A stretch of DNA of 64,000 bases from Acridotheres tristis. Lineage: Eukaryota > Chordata > Aves > Passeriformes > Sturnidae. Where the stretch lies: the NCBI GenBank assembly GCA_037013685.1, contig CM072893.1, positions 21,347,736 to 21,411,735 of the forward strand. The letters run 5' to 3'. The number at the start of each line of letters is the position of its first letter. The first letter of the stretch is position 1. This document shows, piece by piece, positions 22,987-34,737 of the stretch. A model generated the notes under the pieces. It was not told the origin of the DNA. It ran no database searches and saw only the letters and a list, made by a program, of their open reading frames with translations. The position numbers were made by a program, and so were the translations under genes.

Positions 22987-24007
22987 TCAGACACCCAGCA
23001 AGAAAGCTCTGGGGTCCCGGTACCCAACAAAGCACGGTGCTGCCCAAAACGCAACCGGCTGTGCTCTGCAGGCGCTGCTGAGGTCCAGGGCGGGTGCCGG
23101 CAGGGCCGTCAAAGGGCAGCCCTCAGAGGCGGCCCCTTGCCGGGCCAGAGGCGGTGGCCGGGCCACGTACGTGAGCGGCAAGGGCACCACAGCGCCCTGG
23201 GGTCCGTAGGGGAGAGCGGGGCTGCAGAAGGGCTCCGTCCTCAACTCCTGCAGCTGCCGCTTGAGCTTCATCCGCCGGTTCTGAAACCACGTCTTGATCT
23301 GGGGGAAGGAGAAAAGACGAGGAGGTTACAAGGCCGCCCAGGCTTGTTTACGTGGTCGTTTGGAGCCGCGCTGTCGCCCTTGCCCGAGCCCGCGCTCACC
23401 TGCACCTCGGAGAGGCGCATCCTGCCCGCCAGCTGCCGGCGCTCGGCGGCGCCCAGGTACTGCTGCCGCTGGAAGGAGCTCTCCAGGGTGCTGATCTGCT
23501 CCGCGCTGAACGCCGTGCGCAGCCGCCGCCCGCCGCGCCCGCAGGGCTCCTCGGGGCCCGGGCACTCGGGACCCTCTTCCGACACGGGCTGCCCCGCTCC
23601 CGACGGCCTCCCGCCTGCTTCTGGGGACAGGGACAAGGAGGAAAGGGTCAGCCGTGGGGTACGGCGTGGGGAACAGCCCGCCTCCTCCGCCCCCGAGCAG
23701 CCCCCGCACACCGCTGCCTTCCCGGGCCCGGCGGTGTCCCAGCCCCGCCGCCCCCCGCCCGGGAGCCCCGGGCTGTCCCGGTGGTCGCGGTACCTGCGGC
23801 GGGAGTGGCCTCCACGCGCTCCCTGCTCCTGCCGCCGCTCCCGTCCCGCGGACCCGCCGGCTGATCCTGGCTCTGCTCGCTCAGGCCGAGGCTGGAGCTG
23901 GGCCGGTGGCCCGCGGACGATGCTCGGTGTGGAGAGCCCTTGGTGGGACTCTTGAGAGCTTGGCTGCTCTGGGACAACCATTCCACGGAGAAAGGGGCCT
24001 TAGTCAT
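22987..24007 (-). CDS. VENTX: VENT homeobox transcription factor (VENTX, vent2-like)
   Basis: In transcript order the exons are 24007-23794, 23620-23400 and 23298-22987, with donors GTACCG and GTGAGC. The acceptors end in CCCCAG. Phases 1 and 0 give 248 residues. The N-terminus MTKAPFSVEWLSQSS matches, from memory, the opening of Xenopus Vent2 and the SVDWLSQSS of human VENTX. The homeodomain is at about residues 102-161: FQRQQYLGAAERRQLA, MRLSEVQ and IKTWFQNRRMKLKRQLQ. Glu42, Thr47, Gln50 and Asn51 are intact. The start is the first ATG after a TATA box about 55 bp upstream. Among the three homeobox genes this one lies nearest to KNDC1 and in the same orientation, as human VENTX does. The family acts in the nucleus as BMP-induced repressors of dorsal genes and supports pluripotency. 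The whole gene lies in a GC-rich island. Confidence 0.93.
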
Positions 24008-24061
24008 CCTGCCTTGTTTCGGAGATGCCGGGAAGGAGGGTGCCGGGGAGCACGGGCCTCT

Positions 24062-24140
24062 CCTTTATAGTGCAACTCCTGGAGGAAAACGTTGTTTGTG
24101 TAAATACACATCAAAGGGCCAGATAAGTATCATCTAATTG
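24062..24140 (-). promoter_or_regulatory. Core promoter of the VENTX-like gene
   Basis: Read on the minus strand: CAATTAGATGA (24140-24130), TTATCT (24126-24121), CCCTTTGATG (TCF/LEF consensus core, about 24118-24109), ACAAAC (24099-24094) and CTATAAAGG (TATA box, 24070-24062). The order and spacing closely follow the vent1-like promoter. Confidence 0.65.
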
Positions 24141-25740
24141 CTATCAATCCTCCCTCCCAACAAAAGATATCGTTCACACATTGCCCCAGCTCGCGGAGTC
24201 TCGGCTCCGCCGTGTCTGCCCCTGAAGAGTTCACTCCGCCGTCAGTGATTTACAGCTCTTGTAACATCCTATCCCCATGCAAATGGCATTTATGGAGCTG
24301 AGCAGCCTCAAACGGCGCTGGGGAATGTACCCCGGGGGAGCGCAGCATCCCCGGCCGCTGGAGGGAGAGGGGACGCTGCTCCTTCCGATCTCCCTTCCCC
24401 TGGAGTCGGCTTTTCCATTCCTTTTCCAGCACCAGGCCCATTGACCTTCTCAAGCCTGCTACTCTCTGGACTGAGCACTGTGTTCCCGAGACAGCCTCAG
24501 GCAGGCAAGGGAGAAACTCACTCACCGGGGTCTCCGGGATCAGGTTATAAGCACCAGGCACAGGCTGAGGGGCTTGGAGGAGAAGGTTGTGAAACAGAAA
24601 AAGGTAAATGTCAAGGTAATTGGATTCTACGAATCGACAGGTTCTGGTCGCTTATATAAAAGTATGGTTTCTGGACTAACGGCAGAACACTTGGCTGCTG
24701 CAGTAAAGTCTCTGCAGTATATTGACAAAAGGCTCTCGGTGCTTTATGGGCAGTTTTTCACCGCAGGGTAACCATGAATTCCTTCCCCTTTTCACCCTCC
24801 CCTCCTGTGCAAGAACAGAGCAGGACTTCCAGGGCATTGATAATTCCTATCACAGTCCTGCTTGGTATCAGTCGGCCTCCAGAGATTATGACTGCACATC
24901 TTATTTATCTGCCCTTGTTCTTGCCTGCTGCTTTACACTCACACACCTGCACACAAACCCAGGGCTCTGCTGTCTGTCTACCCTGTGACTTGGCCAACCT
25001 GTTATTCTGCCACTGGCTGCATTCTTCAGCATTCACTTTCTCTGTGATAACAGTTACTGTAACCATAGTTCTAACTATTTCTTACACTGTCAGTGAGGCA
25101 GAGGTTTGAAGACTGAAAACCCTCCTACTTAATTTATGTCTAAATCTTCCAATGGATTCAATTTTAATATTATACAGATATATTTTTTCTTTATATTAAT
25201 CTGGTAAAAGTTTTATTAAAATCCTCTGTCAATCTTTTCCTAAACCAAACATTTCAACCTCTTGTCCACTCCAAATATAGCTGCTATATCCATTCATCAA
25301 GAAATCCTACAGTTTTTTGTTCACCAGAAAATTGTTTCATTGAACTATATTCAAGTTTGACTTGTGAACCCTTTTTAGGCTCTGTCTCTCCTTGATTGTT
25401 CATTTTCATGGCATAGCATGAGACCTGCCAGTGATGACACTGTTCAAGAGTTTGTCTCTAACCAAACAAAAATACAAACACGATTGTTACCTTTATTTAA
25501 AGGTGTCTAATAACCGATTTAGAACCACAACCATACATGACCAGAGCCCTTCTGGAGCCTTTTGTTTCTGGCCTGTGTAAGTAGGTATTGACATGGCAGC
25601 CTGGGCCCACTAAACAAGCTTCCTGGAGGAAAAATGGGGTAAAAATATGTAAATAAACATTCAAGCATTAATGCCTCCCATATACGTTATCTACCTAAAG
25701 AAGTCCACAAACACTTCTAGCATGGACAAAGCCTGCCAAA

Positions 25741-25743
25741 CAC

Positions 25744-25779
<36 letters not shown>

Positions 25780-25780
25780 G
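25741..25780. repeat. TA-rich microsatellite
   Basis: A CA/TACA lead-in is followed by about 13 TA units. Confidence 0.9.
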
Positions 25781-28700
25781 GTGTTTTTTTTACCAAACAA
25801 ATGGAATTGTTTGATGTCTAATTATTTGAACCCTCATCCATTTATCCTTCCCAAACATTTTTCTGATTAACAATGGAAAGTTTAGAAAGTTTACTTGACT
25901 GAACGGTACAAGATTGCTTTTAAATTCCCTGTTTTATAACACAGACCAACACCCCCCACCCCACCTTGAATATTTCAGGTTCTTAACTATTGTTTTCTTT
26001 AACTATTTTTTTCTTTAGGTAAATGTGAAGACTTCCCCCACCACAAACCTGAGGCTACATATTTAAATACCAGAACTTCTGAGCATTAGACAGATCTGTT
26101 GGCAGCATATCTCAGAGAGCAGACCAAGCATGCAGGAGATGGAGAGGAGACATACAGGAGTGTGCTCTGTTCACTGAATTACTGAAGGACAAGTCCCTTG
26201 ACTCAGCTGCATTTAACAAGTGGCCTGGCAGCAACCTCTCCAGTCAGAACTGGGAATATCAGTGCCACTGCCTGCTTGCAGAATCCTGCCAAGCCTCCCC
26301 TGCAGTCAGGCAAAATGCCATTCTCAAGGACTAATTCTCATGAACATAGAAAAAGAAAGTGTAACTTTTCTGCAAGCTTCCTTCTCAGTTTAAATATTTC
26401 TTATCTCTCTAACAGCATTCTGCATCATAGATGGGGCACAATCCCATCCCAGTGAGATAATTATGTCCCATGTGCCTAGAATTATTTCCAGGCTTGGTTC
26501 TAACAGAATATAATGTATAAGTATAAACAATATACTTATATTGTATTTACGTTCTTATATATACTTATATATCTCTATACATATACTTAAAAAAAACCCC
26601 TCTGTTTCTATGACATTACTTTTTCCAGGTTTATGTCAACAAATAAAGACACTTGGCAAGCTGTTGTATAGGACAAAAAAGAATACATGATCTATGATGG
26701 AGCTCTAAAAACAGAAATACTGAGTTTTATCATCCACTGATACATCTCCCTTTACTGATTTGAGGACTTTTTACCATCTGAGCTATATCTTTATACACTG
26801 CTGGTTTATTAATTGCATTGTATTGAAGCAAATGGCACTGCAGAAAGATGGGGTCAAATGCTGAGCTCCCAGAGACACAAACTGATCATGGTGTGACAAG
26901 ATTAAACCAAATCTCATTTCCAGTACATATAAAATGTGTAAGTCTCCTGGACAGGTAGCAAATGACTTTCTGAATGTAATGACTGCTACAATATTTAACA
27001 GCTGCTAGTTTAATTTTATCTAAAATTCTTAAGCGGCCTTCTTTCTGTTTCTATCTATTATTCATTAAATGCTTGCTTGAAAATCTCCTGCTAAACTGTG
27101 ATTCAGAAACACCATGTCTGAAATCAAGTGATACTACCAGTGGGATGAAAACGTGCTCATGCTAATGAAATTTGTCAGAGTAGGGCCGGGACAGATAGTA
27201 GATTTTACTCTGCTATTACAGGGGGCAGAGACAAAGAGCTCAGACATACCAACATGATTGCCACTAGCAGGAGTCTGGAGATCCATTACCATAGATAATG
27301 GCAATATTCTATGCAGATGTTTGCAGAATACACAGCTGCTCTCTTTGGAGAGGCAGCACCTTCCCCTTCAGCTTTGCAGAAATCTTCACACACAACACTG
27401 GTCTCATGTTGAGGAGGTTCTGCAGCCTGCTCGGCTGCCTACTAGACAGTTGATAATATTTAGAAACATTGGATAATAGATAATAAATAGAAATACTTTG
27501 AGATTACATCTCAGCCTTTGAGAATTAATTGTGGCTCCACATCTTCCAGCCCAAAGCTCAGTTCTGCCCTAGTAAGCCAGCTCAGAGCCCTGCAGAGGGG
27601 CAGGATTGTGCTCAGCAATCCCCTCACTATTGGAGGAACTGAAGAGAGCAGCTGAGGGCAGCGACACCTTGGGTTCCCCACAGGTACCAGGGAGAACTGC
27701 CACCCCTTGGCCTTGCTGCAGGGGGTACACAAGACCAAGTGAAGGGACTGTCATTTTGTACCACGAGGGGACCCTTTCCCATAGCATCGGAGGGTCCTGT
27801 GAGACCAGAGTAGAGGGAATTTGTGGTTCTTAGGAGTAGCTAGGCGGTGATGCAACTCGAAAAGTAAAAACCAGGCAGTTTATGCCACACGGGGGCCATG
27901 TGCTCACCTGTGGACATGCAGATTTCCCATGAAGGTCTGTCCAGGGAAGTAAGGGCTGCTGGCATCTGCTGTGCAATTTACATGGTCTTTGCCCTGGTGT
28001 GTTTATCCAAACATTCCGTTTCTGAGTAACCAGTATTTAGGACTTAAAAGCATTACAAATGGCCTCTAACCAATATCTTAATTATCAATTATTATAATTA
28101 TTTTTCCTCTTTGACAGAATAAGAGCTACTTTTCTATGAGCCATTTAAAGACCATATGTGCAGAAATACCAGGAGGGCCTGGTATAAACATAGTGACAAT
28201 GAACAGATGAAAATTAAATGTCTCATCATGTTTGGAATTGATCTAAATCAACACAGCACTCAAAATGCCAAGAGCTCCCATGGCTCCTTAACACAAGGCA
28301 GCCACCAGCAGCTAAAAAGAATCAGTGAAATGTTTTAAATATATATATTCTGCAGAGACATACTGCAAATACTAAGAAAGAAAACACTCATTTTAATGGC
28401 TCCTTACCCAAATTTAAGCTTATTAAAAAAAAGTCAAATTCCATATGAAGCAGGACCACATTTAGAACATGTACTACTGTTGTTACAGAAGCAAGGTACA
28501 ACAGCAGAGTTTTTTTTTGTTTATTTATTGTTAGACAAACTATTATCATCCAAACCATCCGAGTTTCAGGAATGTAAATCCTACCTCAGCACTCATTGCT
28601 ATCATATTGCCAGAGGGAGATCTCCATGGACACTGCTCAAATGAAACTGCTCAGGAGTCTGTAGTTGGTTTAATTCTGTTTAGACTAGAAATTAAACTTT

Positions 28701-30002
28701 AAAAACAATTAGACACACTTAGAAACCTTGCAATCTTTTCAAAACCTAACAGAGAGGCTAACTTCACGTCCTACATCAAGGCCTTTTTCTTTGTCAGTCT
28801 TTGCTGAAAGATTTTTTTTCATGATGATTACTTCTAAAGTTACATTCAGCAACATATAAAAGTAAGAATGCATTAAATCAGAAAACTTCCACTACATTCA
28901 TATTTCTCACAAATACTTTCTAAAAAATTTAGGAAGAAATAAAAAAAAATTATACTGACCAAGCATTTATTATTCTTGAAAGTAACTTCAATTTCGGCTA
29001 TTAAAGAATGAATAATTTTTCCTCTTGATTTTAGAGTTTGCATGTGAGCATGATGAGTCAGCAGGAGAAGGAGCTATCACAGCTGGCAGCCTGGGACATC
29101 TATCACACTCTGTGCCCATCCTGGCCTATGCCATACAATGCTGCTTTGAAATGCATTGGTCTCAGCAGTGAAAATGTTTTACTGACTTCCTTCCCCCCTA
29201 ACTTACACCTAAAATAAATCAGGTCTTTGTATTGCTCCAAAACCAGTCTGTTCAAATTAAAAGGAAATAATATTTACCTTTTTCTTTTTTTTACTGACTT
29301 CAAGGCTCTTCTCCATTTTACATTTTTAGTTATTTCTCCCCTTCGTCTGTATTCCTCACAATAGACCTTTTCTTAATATTTTCTTTATTCCAGTCACTTA
29401 TATCCTGCAAATGTTACTATTGCCTGAAGAGAGTAGCTTTGGCAGGATATACAACTGTAGCAACAAAGCATAAATATCTGCCTTCACTTATCCCAAACAG
29501 AGAGCACTCACATGTCCTGACATTCCCTTAGTGTACTGGTATGGGAAAAGCTGGGCTTAGTGGGTAAGGACAGGAATGTAGTTAGGTAAAGATGCTTAAC
29601 ACTGCCCCTGTAACCTGCAATTCGATGTCTACGTTTCCTCCAGACAGTGCAGTGTAATTCTTTTGACAAGTTTTACAGAAATAGGTGTATTACATGGATA
29701 GAAGGTAAATAGGAGGTGTGTGCATGTTCTCTAAAAGATTAAAGGGAGCATCTGAAGGCTGAATGTTAATACATGTTCGTTTTACAAATGGAATATAAAA
29801 ACCTCTGCCATTTGGTGTTTGCATGTTTCTAAGGGGCAGGTTTTGGGCAGACATTTGGACGGCCGATCCTTTTTCAGTCTCCCTTTGCTCCCGGTGCAGC
29901 ACCAACATCCAAAACGCTGCAGAGGGCTCTTGTGCCATCTCCTGGTTATACCGAGGCTTCACAGCCACAAAGCTGCTGCAGAAAGGAAGTTTAGCTGAGG
30001 CA

Positions 30003-30130
30003 GTGATAGAATCAGGGAATCATTCAGGTTGGAGAAAGCCTCTAAGACCATCGAGCCCAGCCCTTAATCAAGTCCACCACTAAACCATGTCCCTGAGTGC
30101 CATAAGTACACAGGAACACTCCCGGGATTG
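30003..30130 (-). mobile_element. CR1 LINE 3'-end fragment, minus orientation
   Basis: The + strand reads GATAGAATCAGGGAATCATT, then CAGGTTGGAGAAAGCCTCTA, then AGACCATCGAG...CCACTAAACCATGTCCCTGAGTGCCA. This is the reverse complement of the conserved 3' end of avian CR1 elements. It is a diverged, truncated copy with no reverse transcriptase sequence. Confidence 0.8.
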
Positions 30131-33100
30131 TCACTCAGTTCCTGGCAGCTAAAATGACTCACCCAGCATGGTAGGCTCAGCCTCTAATCCTTCTCCACTG
30201 CTCCTTTTAGCATCAAGTCACTTTTCCACTGCATTAGCATATGTATAGAAAGGAAATTCTGCATCCCTCTAGAACATCTTTGACATCAGTTCCAGCAACT
30301 CAACCCACAGCATCACCTACTTTTGGTATGTATCAGTGGAAGAATGCAAATAAACGCCTGAAAACTGAAGTAACTGAAATACAATTAAATTAATAATCAA
30401 GTTAATATAATTCCTTGATTGCAGGTAAGTATTTGAATTAGTGTCCAATTTACTTTAATGAAGAGCCCTACTGAGTCCCTCTCCCTTCACAGGAACAAGG
30501 AGGCCAGGCACTTATGACAGAGTTTTATCTCATTTGTTCTTAAAAATTCACAGGAAAGCAGACCTTAGAGGTGTGCTACAGATGAGTAACCTATTCCAGT
30601 GATTCACAGGAAGCTTTCCAATGTAAAAACTGAAACAAAATCAGCCTTGTTTCAAAATCAAGTGCTTAAGCTTCACAGAACACAAAAAAAATCCCTCACC
30701 CCGCAGCTACTACAATTTTTTACAGCAACATTTCACATTCACGACTTTGCTCAATCCAATCTTGTCTATGTAAGTCCAATTCTTTCAGTCTTTCTCAGTT
30801 TATGTTTCTAAATTTATTGTGGTCCTCTACTCTCTCTCATTTTGGCTGTTTGTATCCTAGCTGCAGTGCCTAAATGGTAAAGTATTCCCTGCTGATGCTT
30901 CTCTATTGCCAAACAGAGCAAAATAATTACCTTCTGTCATGTGCAGCTCTCGTGTAGTACACCTCAGGCCTTCTCCCCCCACATTCTTCTTTTCCTTTTG
31001 CAAACTGTACACATGGGTTCATATTCAGCTTGTGATCTGTTATGGTCCCCAGAGATTTTTACAGAAGCTCTGTAGTTATTTTTCATTTAATATTTATCCT
31101 TCAAAACCATATGACTTGAAGCTGAAAATTAAACTGTTACCATGATTATTTTGAGTTCTAAGCTTGTATGTTGTATAAGTGTGCTTTCCATCCCACCTTG
31201 TATTTCAGCAGTAAAATTCACAGACATTCCCACACGTTCCATACAGTGTAGGCTGTGAGAAGACTGCCCTATGGTAATCCTGAATAGTTTGCCTCCCTCA
31301 TTGGACTATGCAGAGTCCCGAGCAGGTCTTATCTTGTTGTTTCTGTGACTGTGATAGTTCCCTTCTTCCTACCGGGTGTGTTGAGAACTGAGCATGTTTT
31401 TTCCTCATTATTGTAAACCCGAGTAGTTTGCTTCCCCCATCTGCATGGGTGTCAAGGTGAAGGCCATCTGCAGATCTTGGAATTCAAACAGCAGCACCTG
31501 CATTACATGGGACAGCTAATGAGAAAAACAGGACATTGCATATGTATGAAATGTTAATTAGCACAGGTTTCTTTACTCACCCCCACACCACTTGCCCTGG
31601 AGCTTCACTCCTGAGCAGGGCTCCAGTGAATTGGATTTTGATTGGTGCTCCAGGATTCCCGCTGTGGGAACGCTAGGCTTTTGATAAAGCCTCTCACTTA
31701 TTTTTTGCCTTGTCCCTGAGGGAACTGCACCTGCTTTCCACTAATAACATCTGGATAGCCCTAACCCCACTCAATTCACTTTCACAATTTAACAAGCATG
31801 TTAATTACCCCTTGAAATGATGCATGAACCAGTTGTGTATTCACCTTAGAGGCCCATCATCTGAATCTGAGCAGCCAAATACATAATCAGGCCAGGAGGC
31901 TCTGTTGTCAAAGCATTTATTGACTTCAGTGTACAACATGCTGGTTTTATCTCTTGGGACAGTTACTTTGGCCATAAGGTTATTTAAAAATTACTTCATG
32001 GACAAAAGCATGTCAGCCTTTTATGCTCTCTGTGCTTGCAGATTTTCAGACAGCTTTTTCAGTAACTCTTCTAGTGTCAAAGCTTTTCCTGGCTGGTTTT
32101 CTGTCATTCTCTTTACCTTGCCTTTCCTCTCATTCCTGTGGTTTTGCCCATTTTTAAAAAGTAGTATTATTTTCTGGTTCTCTGGGAACTCACTCATTCT
32201 TCCTCAAGAATCAAAAAATACAGTAATCAAATATACAGTAATCAAAAATACAGCAATCCCAAGATGATTTCAATTTTCCTCCTTATTACTATAGAACAGA
32301 TTTAATCAGAAGTTAATGTTATGATACATCTAATTAGCTTGATAGTCTCTGACCTGCATTCCTGGTTAACTTGGATCATGACACACACTGTTTAGAGGGG
32401 AGGCAGTAGTACAGCAAGCACTCCAGGCTTTTGCACCATCTGATACTTAGCTGTTCTGCTAAGTAGAGAGCTCTTATTATATAACAGAAAAATATTTAAA
32501 AATTCATTTTTATTATTTTGCTTTTCTCTTGCTGACAAAAAAATTTTGTCTGTCCGGTTTTGTTCCTAACTTGCTGTGCTGTTCTTTTATATTTGTGCTT
32601 CATAATGTAGCTGTCTTGTTTCTATTTTTTCCCCCTAGTATTATTATTTTTTTTTTCAGGTAATTGATGAGCCCCTAATGCAGCCACAGTACTCTGACTT
32701 TTCTTTCCTTTGCATGAAGATAAACGGTTTTTATATTTAAAATATGGCCTTAGAAACTCTTATTAGAAACTCTCAGCTCTCTTGAATTGTTCTTTGTCTT
32801 GTTATTCCTTCCCCAGGACCTCATGTACCAATTCTTTGAGTTTACTGAAGTTTGATTTTTTGAAGCCAATGTTATTATTCTGTTTCTTTCATCTCTTTCT
32901 TTCCTTTGAATCATGAACTCTGTTGTCCCATAGTAACTTTCCTCTTGATTGCTATCCACATGCAGATTTTTAACAGTTTATCTATTAAACACTGTAAAAT
33001 CTTAAACAGCAAGATCATTCCCTATGGTTCCAGCACTACCTTATATAGACAAAGCTGTCTCTGAAGTGTGCTCACTCCAGACTCAGAGCAAATCATATCC

Positions 33101-34656
33101 TGGCTGTCATCAGAGGGATAAGAAGGTGGTATGGGCAGGGATGTGAGCACAGTGTACTTCAATACATCCCCTGGCCTGGAGAAACAATAAATAAGAGACT
33201 ATCTGTGACTTTTCAAAATACATCATCCTCACAATTTTAGATGCAGCCTAGGATATTCAGTATTTCCTCAGCTTAGTTGTTAAAACATCAAAACTTAGTT
33301 TTTGGCACTCTATTGAGTTCTCCATATCTTTCTCTAGGTTTCAGTCTGTTATCTTTTATTTAAATGAACTAATTTGGGGATTTTGTATTCCCAGCAATGG
33401 TCTTTAACAGAACTATCCAACCTTTCACCTGCAGTTTACTTCATGGAGAAAAGTTACTTTGCTCATGTCTGTGGATCTGTAGTCTCATCTCAGGAGTCAT
33501 CTGTTCTTTTCCACCTTTTATTTTCAAGTTCTTTGCCCTTTCACTTCCTTGCATCAAGAAAATGAAAACTAGGAGATATCTTGAAGGGATATCAAGACAC
33601 TTCTTCCCCAGAAGAAGTGACTTTATTTTCCCTTTTCTCCAGAAAACCCAATAATCCTAGTCTATGACTGTGCAGCTGATTATCCTGGAATTTTGCTACT
33701 TAGGTGAATAATTTACTACTGCTACTGTTCATGAATTTTATCACATATGACAGCAAATAAGCATCTATTTGCAGAGTTTTTATCATTCATTGATTAAAAA
33801 CAGTCACATTAAAAGAAATTATGAGTTTCAGTAATGCTTATGAGACCAATCCAGCACACAAAGCAAAGTCTAGAAGTGGTTGAAAATTTTCTAAGGAAAG
33901 GAATTTGTCAGAATCATGAATCAGTGCTGATTCATTGTGTCCCAGCTCCTTAGTCTGGGATTCTACTGAACGGTTCCTAAGATCCAATTGAGTTCCATCC
34001 CTGTTTCCTGGCAGGCTTCTGGAGGTGTTGGAACTGAAAACCCAATTTCTAACGGAGATGGTGTAAGAAGGACACACTTCCCAGCTCTCTCATAAGAGGA
34101 GACCCCAGGGATCCCAGGGACAAACATCTGCTAAGGGCACCAATATACAAAGCAACTGGAAAGTGTCCCAAAGAGCAGACTTCATTTCAGAACTCCATGG
34201 GTCACTGTTTGAAAAATAAACATATAAGCAAGATGAAGGGAATGTGGAAAAAATGAGGAACACCTAGGACACCACGTGGCACTGTGGATTAAAGAACAAA
34301 CTCAATTTTTTTTCCCCAAAAATTCTAGTTTGGTATTGGAAAAGAAGCACAGGGACTGCAAAGTCCCTCACTTATGTAGTATGATTACTGATGCAAATAA
34401 TATCTTGCCAACTAGATAAAAATGAACCTGTTTCTTTGATATATTTTGTCCCATTCTTTTTTCTTAAAGGACATTCCCCAAAAGAGAGAAAACTTTAGCA
34501 ACCTTTATCAACCCTTTAATCAACCCTTACTGCTTGTTAGTCATAAATAAGCAGCACAGTTACATGCTAGTGTAATTTTCTTCTGAAATCTGTGTCATAT
34601 AAGATGCACATACCTCAGTGTTCAAAACCAAACCAGTTTCCTTGTAAAGGACTGGA

Positions 34657-34737
34657 TTTTTTTTCATTAGCTATTAACATTTGTTGCTAATTAAAGTTTT
34701 TTTCATTAGCTATTAATCTTTGTTGCTGTTGTTGCTG
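34657..34737 (+). repeat. Local tandem duplication (unit about 40 bp)
   Basis: T-run-CATTAGCTATTAA.C.TTTGTTGCT occurs twice, starting at about 34657 and 34697, followed by a few GTT/GCT triplets. Confidence 0.75.

Noticed and set aside
23137..23955. 272-codon plus-strand frame over the VENTX-like gene
   Set aside because: Antisense shadow; the minus-strand frame carries the homeodomain.
24574..24771. 65-codon frame MEEKVVKQKKVNVKV...
   Set aside because: Single short frame without homology I know, no splice sites and no neighbouring exon.
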